Assembly (NCBI GenBank): GCA_002706585.1
Contig: PALU01000043.1
Coordinates: 4,325 to 19,080, forward strand
Origin: Rickettsiales bacterium
Lineage (GTDB): Bacteria > Pseudomonadota > Alphaproteobacteria > TMED127
Reading direction: 5' to 3'
Length of the DNA: 14,756 nt
Part shown: positions 1 through 7,480 of the stretch, piece after piece
Layout of the letters: every line of letters starts with the position of its first letter
Numbering within the stretch: position 1 is the first letter of the stretch
Notes under the pieces: model-generated
The model's input: the letters and a program-made list of their open reading frames with translations, nothing else
Database searches by the model: none
What the model was told of the DNA's origin: nothing
Program-made: the position numbers and the translations under genes

Positions 1-119
1 CAACCCCTGAACATATAAGACAAATGAGATATGCAAGTTTAAAAATACCCCCACGAAAACCAATAAAAAAAAGTGAAATATTAAGACTTTCTGGATTAGA
101 AGCGTTTAATTTTAAGTGA
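1..119 (+). CDS. metH: C-terminal end of homocysteine S-methyltransferase half of methionine synthase (partial)
   Basis: The reading frame is open from the window edge to a TGA at 117-119 (codons counted from base 3). It gives 38 residues starting [11 protein letters not shown] and ending [12 protein letters not shown]. The TPEHIR stretch and the LSGLE-F ending are characteristic of the C-terminal end of the homocysteine-binding barrel of cobalamin-dependent methionine synthase, the part that binds zinc and homocysteine. Only the last part of the gene is in the window, so the zinc-ligand cysteines cannot be checked. One base separates its stop from the ATG of the next gene, which carries the remaining domains. 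The enzyme is therefore encoded as two polypeptides, an arrangement known in Alphaproteobacteria. The two genes are almost certainly co-translated. Confidence 0.85.
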   Translation, partial: TPEHIRQMRYASLKIPPRKPIKKSEILRLSGLEAFNFK

Positions 120-120
120 A

Positions 121-2766
121 ATGAAACAAAATATAAAATTTATTAATATTGGTGAAAGAACAAATATTACGGGTTCTCAATTATTCAAAAAACTAATTTT
201 AGAGGATAATTATGACGAAGCAGTTTCTGTAGCAAAAGAACAAATAGATAATGGTGCACAAATAATTGATATTAATATGGATGAGGGATTATTAGATTCA
301 AAAAATGCAATGATTAAATTTTTGAATTTAATTTCATCTGAACCTGATATTTCTAAAGTTCCTTTTATGTTAGATTCTTCAAAATGGGAAGTTATAGAAG
401 CGGGTTTAAAATGTGTTCAAGGAAAATCTATTGTTAATTCAATCAGTTTAAAAGAAGGTGAAAATATATTTTTAGAACAAGCTGAGCTTATAAAATCTTA
501 TGGTGCAGCAGTTGTCATTATGGCATTTGACGAAGAAGGACAAGCAGATAATAAAGAAAAAAAATTCAAAATATGTGATAGAGCATATTCGACTCTAAAA
601 AAAATTGATTTTCCATTACAAGATATAATTTTTGATCCAAATATTTTTGCTGTTGCTACTGGAATAGCAGACCATAATAATTATGCTTTAGATTTTTTTG
701 AGGCTACAAAATTAATAAAAGAAAACCTACCATATGCAAAAGTTTCTGGAGGTTTGTCGAATGTCTCCTTTAGTTTTAGGGGAAATAATTATGTTAGAGA
801 GGCTATGCATTCATGTTTTCTTTATCACGCCATAAGAGCAGGCCTTGATATGGCAATTGTTAATGCAGGACAAATTACAATTTATGAACAGATTCCAGTT
901 GATCTAAAAAAATCTATTGAAAATGTTCTCTTTAACAGAGGTGATGATTCTACTGAAGCTTTAATTGAAGTTTCAAAAAAATACAGTAAAAATGTTGAGC
1001 AAAAAAAATCTAAAAAGTCTTGGCGAAAAAAGAATACAGAAGAGAGGGTTAAATATGCTTTAGTAAATGGGATCAATGAATTCATAGAAAAAGATACAGA
1101 ACTCTTGAGAAAAAAATTTAAAAAACCATTAGAAATTATAGAGGGACCACTTATGGATGGCATGAATGAAGTTGGAGATTTATTTGGATCCGGAAAAATG
1201 TTTTTACCACAAGTTGTCAAGTCGGCTCGAGTAATGAAACAATCGGTTGGCTATCTACTTCCTTTTATGGAAAAAGATCAAACAGAAAAAGAAACTAAAA
1301 AGGGAAAAATTCTTTTAGCAACTGTAAAAGGTGATGTTCATGATATAGGTAAAAATATTGTAGGTGTAGTTTTACAATGTAATAATTTTGAGGTGATTGA
1401 CTTAGGTGTTATGGTACCTGCTCAAAATATTATTGAAGCTGCTGTAAAAGAAAATGTTGATTTAATTGGTCTTTCAGGTTTAATAACACCTAGTCTTGAC
1501 GAAATGTGTTTCGTTGCAAGTGAATTAAGCAGAAATAATATTAACAAACCACTTCTCATTGGAGGTGCTACAACTTCAAAAATCCATACTGCAATAAAAA
1601 TTGAGCCATTGCTTGAATCAGGTGTATGCCATGTAACAGATGCTTCTAGAGCTGTTTCGGTCTCCACCAACTTAATTTCAAAAAACAAATGCAGACCATT
1701 TATTGAATTATTAAAAAAGGAATATTCAGAAATAAGATCAAACTTTGGGAAAAAAAAAGATATTTCAAAAGATAATAATTTTGAAAAATGTAGATCAAAC
1801 AAATTTAAATTTAATTGGAAAAATTACACTCCTCCAAAACCTAAACTTAAGAATATAAAAATATTTAATGACGTTAAAGTTCAAGAAATATTACCTTACA
1901 TAGATTGGAAACCATTCTTTCAAGCTTGGGAATTGCATGGAAAATTTCCTGAAATTTTAAAAGATAAAATAGTTGGTGATGCAGCATCTGAACTTTGGAA
2001 AGATGCCAATATAATGTTAAAAAAAATAATAAAAGATAATCTTATAAAGCCAAAAGCTGTTATTGGTTTTTGGCCCGCAAATTCAGTTAATGAAGATGTT
2101 GAAATTTATAATAATATCTCTAGGCAAAAAACTATCGCCAAGTTTTATTTTTTAAGACAACAAATGCAAAGAAACTCTTCTCATAGACCTAATTTTTGCC
2201 TAGCAGATTTTATTGTTCCTAAAGAAGAAAAAATTAACGATTACCTTGGTTGTTTTCTAGTAACAGCTGGAGATGAAATTGAAAAAATGGCTCAATCTTA
2301 TGAAAAAAAAAAAGATGACTATAACTCTATTTTAATTAAATCACTGGGAGATAGAATTGCTGAAGGTTTTGCTGAAAAGATGCATAAAGATGTGAGAGAA
2401 AAATTTTGGGGATATTCTCCAAAAGAAAATCTAAAAAATGATGATTTGATTATGGAAAAATATCAGGGCATAAGACCTGCACCAGGTTATCCAGCTTGTC
2501 CTGACCATACAGAAAAAGAAACACTTTTTAAATTACTTGATATAGAAAATAATATAAAGGTATCCCTAACTGAGTCTTATGCAATGTACCCCTCGAGTTC
2601 TGTTGCAGGTTTATATTTTTCAAATCCAAAATCTTCTTATTTTGGTGTAGGAAAATTAAAAAGAGATCAGGTTGAATCCTATGCAAAAAGAAAAGGAATT
2701 AGTTTAAAAGAAGCTGAAAAATGGCTAGGACCTAATCTTGATTATTCTCCAAAGCAAGCCGCGTAA
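121..2766 (+). CDS. metH: Cobalamin-dependent methionine synthase, folate/B12/activation subunit (MetH2)
   Basis: This protein transfers a methyl group from 5-methyltetrahydrofolate via cobalamin to homocysteine, making methionine in the cytoplasm. Its 881 residues match E. coli MetH without the N-terminal homocysteine domain. Domain order: a pterin-binding barrel (about 5-265, with GERTN at 11-15), a helical cap of the cobalamin module (about 305-390), the B12-binding Rossmann domain (about 395-530) and the S-adenosylmethionine-dependent activation domain (about 570-881). The B12 domain has DVHDIG at 405-410; His407 is the expected lower axial cobalt ligand. LSGLITP at 451-457 and GGATTS at 481-486 are the other cofactor-contact segments. 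The activation domain has [12 protein letters not shown] at 785-796. The missing homocysteine domain is supplied by the gene just upstream. The stop TAA shares its last A with the uvrD start. The host should need or make cobalamin (inference). Confidence 0.96.
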   Translation: MKQNIKFINIGERTNITGSQLFKKLILEDNYDEAVSVAKEQIDNGAQIIDINMDEGLLDSKNAMIKFLNLISSEPDISKVPFMLDSSKWEVIEAGLKCVQGKSIVNSISLKEGENIFLEQAELIKSYGAAVVIMAFDEEGQADNKEKKFKICDRAYSTLKKIDFPLQDIIFDPNIFAVATGIADHNNYALDFFEATKLIKENLPYAKVSGGLSNVSFSFRGNNYVREAMHSCFLYHAIRAGLDMAIVNAGQITIYEQIPVDLKKSIENVLFNRGDDSTEALIEVSKKYSKNVEQKKSKKSWRKKNTEERVKYALVNGINEFIEKDTELLRKKFKKPLEIIEGPLMDGMNEVGDLFGSGKMFLPQVVKSARVMKQSVGYLLPFMEKDQTEKETKKGKILLATVKGDVHDIGKNIVGVVLQCNNFEVIDLGVMVPAQNIIEAAVKENVDLIGLSGLITPSLDEMCFVASELSRNNINKPLLIGGATTSKIHTAIKIEPLLESGVCHVTDASRAVSVSTNLISKNKCRPFIELLKKEYSEIRSNFGKKKDISKDNNFEKCRSNKFKFNWKNYTPPKPKLKNIKIFNDVKVQEILPYIDWKPFFQAWELHGKFPEILKDKIVGDAASELWKDANIMLKKIIKDNLIKPKAVIGFWPANSVNEDVEIYNNISRQKTIAKFYFLRQQMQRNSSHRPNFCLADFIVPKEEKINDYLGCFLVTAGDEIEKMAQSYEKKKDDYNSILIKSLGDRIAEGFAEKMHKDVREKFWGYSPKENLKNDDLIMEKYQGIRPAPGYPACPDHTEKETLFKLLDIENNIKVSLTESYAMYPSSSVAGLYFSNPKSSYFGVGKLKRDQVESYAKRKGISLKEAEKWLGPNLDYSPKQAA

Positions 2767-4910
2767 TGCAAAGTGATATTGATAAGATAAGTTTGCCAGA
2801 ACCCGATTTTTTAGAAAACTTAAATAGTCAACAAAAAGAAGCGGTAACCAATATTGATGGCCCTCTTTTAGTACTTTCAGGCGCTGGAACAGGAAAGACA
2901 AGAGTTTTAACTACAAGATTGGCAAATATTATCTTTAATAAAAAGGCTAAAATTTCAGAGATTTTATCTGTAACTTTTACAAATAAAGCTGCATTTGAGA
3001 TGAAACAAAGAGTCGAGAAAATTCTTAAGTTTCCAATTGAGGGAATGTTTATTGGAACCTTTCATTCAATAGGGGTTCGAATTCTAAGAAAGCATGCTGA
3101 ATTACTCGGTTTAAAAAGTGATTTTACAATTCTTGATAAAGAAGATCAATTGAGACTAATAAAACAGGTCTTATCCTCTATGAATCTTGACACAAAGAAT
3201 TACGTACCAAAGAATTTTTTGTATATGATTGATCAGATGAAAAACTTAGGATTTTCTCCTGATGAAATTTCAAATCATGAGTTTGAGATAAAATCTAATG
3301 GTAAATTAAGCGAAATATATAGTTTTTATCAAGAAAGGCTTAAAAATTTTAATTCTGTTGATTTTGGTGACTTGATTCTTTTGCCACTTAATCTAATGAG
3401 AAAAAATAAAGAAATATTAGAATTCTACTCAAATAAATTTAAGTATATTCTTGTAGATGAATACCAGGATACAAACTCCACGCAATATATGTTGCTAAGG
3501 TTACTAGCTGGAGTTAAAAAAAATATTTGTTGTGTAGGTGATGAAGATCAATCTATATACGGTTGGAGGGGAGCACAACTAAAAAATATTCTTAATTTTG
3601 AAAAAGATTTTGAAAATGCAAAAATTGTAAGACTAGAACAAAACTATAGATCAACAGCAAATATATTAGGAGCAGCAACAAGTTTGATTTCTGAAAATAA
3701 AGAAAGAATAGGAAAAAAGTTGTGGACAGTTGATCAATTAGGTAAGCCAGTCGAAATAATAAATATTGATAATGATGAATTAGAAGCGTCTTTTATTTGT
3801 AATAAAATTTCTGAATTTCAAAATAAAGGAATTAAATTATCAAATATTGCAATTTTAACCAGAGCAAGTTTTCAATTTAAGGATTTAGAAGATAGATTTA
3901 TAAAAGAAAGTATTAAATACAGAGTTGTTGGAGGATTAAGATTTTATGAACGTAGGGAAATAAAGGATGCAATTGCATATTTTAGACTGTTAGTGAATAA
4001 ATCAGATAATTTATCATTAGAAAGAATTGTAAATGTTCCGAAAAGATCTATTGGGCCTTCAACAATAAAAAAACTTTATGAAATCTCAAAAAATAATAAT
4101 ACATCACTTTTTGAATCTATAAAATTTGGTGTGTTAGAAAAAGTATTTACAAATAAAATAGAGAAAAATCTAATTCAATTTTTATCAATTATAGAAAAAT
4201 ATACCATGATGCTTGAAACTACTGATCATTCTGATGTAGCTGGTTCATTACTAGATGATTCTGGATATACTGAAATGTTACAAAAAGAGAAATCACCTGA
4301 GTCTGAAGGTAGACTTGAAAATTTAAAAAAGCTAGTAATTGATATTAGAAATAGAGACTCATTAGGTGATTTTCTTGAGGAAGTAAGTTTGCTTACAGAT
4401 ATTATGGACAATAATTTAAATTTAGAAAAAGTGTCTTTAATGACATTACATAGTGCTAAAGGACTAGAATTTGATTATGTTTTTTTACCCGGATGGGAAG
4501 AAGGAATTTTTCCAAATCAAAGAAATATAGATGAATATGGAACTAAGGGACTAGAGGAAGAGAGAAGATTAGGGTATGTAGGAATTACTAGAGCAAGAAA
4601 AAATCTAATAATTTCCTACGTAAATTTTAGAAAACAATATAACTATAGTTTTTATAGATCTTTGCCATCACGTTTTATAAGTGAATTACCAAAAAAAAAT
4701 TGTAAAATTGTGGTTTCTGAAGAAAAAAAAGCTGAAAAAAATAAACTCTTAAATTATTCAAATATTAACTTTTCTGTTGGTGACAAAGTTCTGCATAGTG
4801 AATTTGGAGAAGGCCAAATTTTAGGTATAAATGATAATAAGCTTCAGATTAGATTTAATAATAGTTCAGAAATAATAAAAATTTTCTCTGATTTTGTAAA
4901 AAAGATATAG
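2766..4910 (+). CDS. uvrD: UvrD/PcrA-type superfamily 1 DNA helicase
   Basis: This is an ATP-dependent 3'-5' DNA helicase of the UvrD/PcrA/Rep group, acting in nucleotide excision repair, mismatch repair and clearing of stalled replication or transcription complexes. Its 714 residues are normal for the family. Visible motifs in order: SQQKEAV near the N-terminus (Q-motif region); Walker A GAGTGKT at 39-45; motif II DEYQDT at 231-236; motif III GDEDQSIYGWRGA at 258-270; LEQNYRS (motif IV); TLHSAKGLEF at 560-569 (motif V); and GYVGITRAR at 603-611 (motif VI). The last 45 or so residues contain GDKVLHSEFGEGQILG, the small Tudor-like C-terminal domain through which UvrD/PcrA contacts RNA polymerase. 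This supports UvrD/PcrA over Rep. The start ATG overlaps the metH2 stop (TAATG) and has no clear Shine-Dalgarno sequence, so translation is probably coupled. Confidence 0.96.
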   Translation: MQSDIDKISLPEPDFLENLNSQQKEAVTNIDGPLLVLSGAGTGKTRVLTTRLANIIFNKKAKISEILSVTFTNKAAFEMKQRVEKILKFPIEGMFIGTFHSIGVRILRKHAELLGLKSDFTILDKEDQLRLIKQVLSSMNLDTKNYVPKNFLYMIDQMKNLGFSPDEISNHEFEIKSNGKLSEIYSFYQERLKNFNSVDFGDLILLPLNLMRKNKEILEFYSNKFKYILVDEYQDTNSTQYMLLRLLAGVKKNICCVGDEDQSIYGWRGAQLKNILNFEKDFENAKIVRLEQNYRSTANILGAATSLISENKERIGKKLWTVDQLGKPVEIINIDNDELEASFICNKISEFQNKGIKLSNIAILTRASFQFKDLEDRFIKESIKYRVVGGLRFYERREIKDAIAYFRLLVNKSDNLSLERIVNVPKRSIGPSTIKKLYEISKNNNTSLFESIKFGVLEKVFTNKIEKNLIQFLSIIEKYTMMLETTDHSDVAGSLLDDSGYTEMLQKEKSPESEGRLENLKKLVIDIRNRDSLGDFLEEVSLLTDIMDNNLNLEKVSLMTLHSAKGLEFDYVFLPGWEEGIFPNQRNIDEYGTKGLEEERRLGYVGITRARKNLIISYVNFRKQYNYSFYRSLPSRFISELPKKNCKIVVSEEKKAEKNKLLNYSNINFSVGDKVLHSEFGEGQILGINDNKLQIRFNNSSEIIKIFSDFVKKI

Positions 4911-4916
4911 TCTGAA

Positions 4917-5730
4917 TTGAAGAAAATTAAATTAAAATTAGATCAGGAGATTGAATTAAAAAATATTCTAGAATATTTTGAAAATGTAGCCTTTTTTAAA
5001 AAAGATAAAATTTGGAATTTAGATATTTTTTTTTTCTCAAAAATTGAAGAAATAATTGCAAAGGAATATTTAAAGGACAAAAATCTAAAATTTTTAAAAA
5101 TAGAAAAAAAAAACTGGATTCAAAAAAATATTCAAAAGGATAATGTAAGTTCTACTAAATTATTCTCTTTTTCTCAGGGATTAAAAAAAAATATAAGAAA
5201 AAAAAAAAAATCATCTTTATTTTCCAGCTGCAGAGGCTTTTGGAACTGGATCACATATTTCAACACTTTTAGTTATTCAAAATATTGAATATCTTTTTAA
5301 AAAATTAAAATTTAACTCTTATCTAGATCTTGGGGCTGGAACTGGAATTCTTTCATTTGTAATAAAAAAGCTTACTAAAAGGAAAATATTTTCTTCAGAT
5401 AACGACAAAAAAGTAGAAGATATATTTAAAAGAAATATGAAAATTAATCATTTACATGGATTTACATTCGTAAGATGTAATAATTTTAACCACAAAATTA
5501 TAAGAAATAAAAAATATGGGTTGATTGTTTCAAACATTCTTTATACTCCTTTGAAAAAATTGTGTAGAGATTTTTTTTTTAGGTTAAATAAAAAAGGATA
5601 TCTTATACTTTCTGGGATATTGATCAGCCAGTCTTCTTCATTAATATCGTATTATTTCAAGTTTAATTTTAGAGTTGTAAAAATAAATAAATTTAATGGC
5701 TGGGTTTCAATAATTTTTAAAAAGGTGTAA
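4917..5730 (+). pseudogene. prmA: Ribosomal protein L11 methyltransferase, split by a +1 frameshift at a poly-A run
   Basis: PrmA methylates ribosomal protein L11 using S-adenosylmethionine. The upstream frame (TTG at 4917, stop TGA at 5286-5288) carries the N-terminal L11-recognition domain, including KIEKKNWIQKN, like the family's IE-DW segment. It loses similarity after a run of 13 A at 5198-5210. The frame open from 5197 to the TAA at 5728-5730 continues the protein: AEAFGTGSHIST (family motif AFGTG-H-TT), LDLGAGTGILS (SAM motif I), an acidic motif II (SSDNDKK), SNILYTPL (family ANIL--PL), LSGIL and a final GW. That frame has a TAA at 5194, so the shift must lie after it, almost surely in the A run. 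Removing one A restores a protein of about 270 residues. All catalytic motifs are intact, so this is a sequencing error, a very recent mutation, or a gene read by polymerase slippage. TTG is the only plausible start; no in-frame ATG lies upstream of the A run. uvrD ends 6 bases before and pepP begins 10 bases after. Confidence 0.88.
5198..5210 (+). other. 13-A homopolymer at the prmA frame break (candidate slippage site)
   Basis: Thirteen consecutive A bases follow AG at 5196-5197. A second run of 9 A lies just upstream (5183-5191). The A run is the only sequence between the last stop in the downstream frame (5194-5196) and the start of recognisable PrmA catalytic sequence (about 5224), so the frame change must occur here. 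Poly-A runs of this length are known to provoke RNA polymerase slippage in AT-rich bacterial genomes, giving mixed mRNA lengths of which some restore the frame. They are also prone to replication slippage and sequencing error. The sequence alone cannot separate these. Confidence 0.7.
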
Positions 5731-5740
5731 CAAGTAAAAT

Positions 5741-7480
5741 ATGTATAACAAAATTGAATCTCTCTTAAATCAAATGCTAGAATATAAATATGATGCTTAT
5801 ATAATTCCTTCAACTGATGAGTTTTTAAATGAATATGTCCCATCTCAAAATAAAAGGCTGTTATGGATAACAAATTTTAGTGGATCTAACGGTATAGCAA
5901 TAATATCTAGAAAAAAAAAAATATTATTTACTGATGGCAGATATTTACTTCAAGCTAGAAAAGAACTACCAAAAAATTTTGAGATTATTGATATTAGTCT
6001 TGTAAATTTCAATGATTATTTGAAAGAGAATTTTAAAAAAAAAAAAATTCTCTTGGATACAAAGCTGTTTAAGATAGATTTTCTTGATAGACTTATTTTT
6101 AATTTAAAAGCAGTCAATAGTTCTATAACTCATGATAAAGTGCAAATAATTGATAAGCTTTGGGTTAATAGGCCTGTAGAAGAAAAATATAAAATTTTTC
6201 AGTTAAGTCAAAAATTATCAGGTTGTTCAACCACAAAAAAAATCAGCCAAATATTAAAAATTTATAGCAATATGGATTTTATTATTATTAGTTCTCCAGA
6301 ATCAGTTTGTTGGTTGCTGAATATAAGAGGTAAAGATCTTGAGCATACTCCTATTGTAATGAGTAGGATGATTTTATCAAAAAAAGAGGTTAAGATCTTT
6401 ATTGATAAATCAAAAATTCAAAATAAATTATATTCGTCTTATAATAATTTTTCATTTTATGAAATTGAATTATTTGAAAATCACTTAGGAAAAATTCCTA
6501 AATTTAGCAATGTTTATATCGATCATGAATTATCATATTTTCATTTTAAATTATTAAATAAAAAATCTAGGAAATTAAAGATTGGAATAGATCATTGCAA
6601 ACTACTAAAGTCAGAAAAAAATTCTGTGGAAATAAAATCAGCAAAAAAAAATCACGAATTTGATGCAATTTCTCTTATAAACTTTTTTTATTGGATTGAT
6701 AATTTAGATTTTAAAAAAAAAATTACTGAATATGAAGCATCAAAAAAACTTGAATACTTTAGAAAACAAAATAACAATTTTTTTTCACCTAGTTTTCCGA
6801 CAATCTCTGCAGTGGGATCTAATGGTTCAATAATTCATTATGAACCTAGGAAGAAAAGTAAAGTTATGACTTTGGGTAATTTATATCTATGTGACTCTGG
6901 AGGACAATATTATGGAGCTACAACTGATGTAACCAGGACAGTTTTTCTTGGAAAAAATCCTAATAAAATAATTAAATCATTGTATACATTAGTTTTAATA
7001 GGTCATTTAAACATTTCCATGCTTAAATTTCCTATTGGAACTCGAGGGCATCAAATAGACAGTATTGCAAGATACCCTTTATGGATGAAAGGTTTAGACT
7101 ACAATCACGGAACGGGTCATGGTGTTGGAAGTTTTTTAGGAGTTCATGAAGGACCATACAATATTTCTAAAAAATTTAATAAATTTCCCCTAAAACCAGG
7201 AATGATCTTTTCAAATGAACCTGGATACTATAAGAACGGAAAGTATGGAATTAGAATTGAGAACTTAATATTAGTTGTTAAATCGAAAGTTTCGGGTTTC
7301 CTTGAGTTTGATACTCTTACTTTATATCCATATGAAATAGATCTTATTGATAAGAGTATGCTAACTAAACTTCAAATAAAATGGATTAATGATTATCATG
7401 CTAAAATTTTTAAGAATTTATCTCCAAAAATTGACAAAAAAACTAAGTTTTGGCTTAAGTTAAAAACAAAGAAAATTTAG
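5741..7480 (+). CDS. pepP: Xaa-Pro aminopeptidase (aminopeptidase P, peptidase family M24B)
   Basis: This enzyme is a cytoplasmic dinuclear-metal peptidase that removes the N-terminal residue from peptides with proline in second position. Its 579 residues match the long form of aminopeptidase P, with two creatinase-like N-terminal domains (about 1-150 and 160-320) before the catalytic pita-bread domain (about 325-540). The five metal ligands are in place: Asp385 (in CDSGGQYYG), Asp396 (in TTDVTRT), His460 (in HGTGHGVG), Glu493 (in NEPGYY) and Glu507 (in IRIENL). His469 in VHEGP is the usual active-site histidine. AAGGTG at 5722-5727 could be a distant ribosome binding site. The gene contains runs of 11 A (5911-5921) and 13 A (6035-6047) but stays in frame, unlike prmA. 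It is the last gene of the plus-strand string, and its stop overlaps the recN stop on the other strand. Confidence 0.95.
   Translation: MYNKIESLLNQMLEYKYDAYIIPSTDEFLNEYVPSQNKRLLWITNFSGSNGIAIISRKKKILFTDGRYLLQARKELPKNFEIIDISLVNFNDYLKENFKKKKILLDTKLFKIDFLDRLIFNLKAVNSSITHDKVQIIDKLWVNRPVEEKYKIFQLSQKLSGCSTTKKISQILKIYSNMDFIIISSPESVCWLLNIRGKDLEHTPIVMSRMILSKKEVKIFIDKSKIQNKLYSSYNNFSFYEIELFENHLGKIPKFSNVYIDHELSYFHFKLLNKKSRKLKIGIDHCKLLKSEKNSVEIKSAKKNHEFDAISLINFFYWIDNLDFKKKITEYEASKKLEYFRKQNNNFFSPSFPTISAVGSNGSIIHYEPRKKSKVMTLGNLYLCDSGGQYYGATTDVTRTVFLGKNPNKIIKSLYTLVLIGHLNISMLKFPIGTRGHQIDSIARYPLWMKGLDYNHGTGHGVGSFLGVHEGPYNISKKFNKFPLKPGMIFSNEPGYYKNGKYGIRIENLILVVKSKVSGFLEFDTLTLYPYEIDLIDKSMLTKLQIKWINDYHAKIFKNLSPKIDKKTKFWLKLKTKKI
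6024..6054 (+). repeat. Perfect 11-bp inverted repeat with an all-A loop inside pepP
   Basis: The arms AAGAGAATTTT (6024-6034) and AAAATTCTCTT (6044-6054) are perfectly complementary and flank nine A bases. The A run reaches 13 because it includes the four A of the right arm. In the mRNA this forms a moderately stable hairpin within codons for an N-F-K-rich stretch. It is not followed by a T run, so it does not look like an intrinsic terminator. In so AT-rich a sequence it may be coincidental. Confidence 0.5.
7436..7461 (-). terminator. Weak candidate intrinsic terminator of the minus-strand string
   Basis: Read on the minus strand, AACTTAAG (7461-7454), loop CCAAAA and CTTAGTT (7447-7441) form a 7-bp stem with one bulged base. 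The transcript then continues in T, seven in all at 7442-7436, two of them within the stem. It lies about 16 bases past the recN stop and inside the pepP coding sequence. The stem has only two G-C pairs, so the call is tentative. The same hairpin has no T run on the plus strand and would not stop pepP transcripts. Confidence 0.35.

Noticed and set aside
882..1802. Minus-strand ORFs of 112 and 126 codons
   Set aside because: They lie wholly inside metH2, are rich in Phe and Ser as expected for antisense of Lys/Glu-rich coding, and resemble no family I know.
5198..5210. Programmed +1 ribosomal frameshifting
   Set aside because: There is no typical +1 site (a rare or stop codon in a slippery context as in prfB), and AAA-rich runs favour -1 shifts or polymerase slippage. 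A +1 programmed shift is the least likely explanation.
5437..5730. A separate 97-residue gene starting at ATG 5437
   Set aside because: The same frame is open back to 5197, and the residues before this ATG contain the core PrmA motifs. The ATG is internal to the PrmA catalytic domain.
5652..5873. A minus-strand ORF of 73 codons across the prmA-pepP junction
   Set aside because: It overlaps two real genes on the other strand, has no recognisable features, and has no spacing or ribosome binding site to support it.
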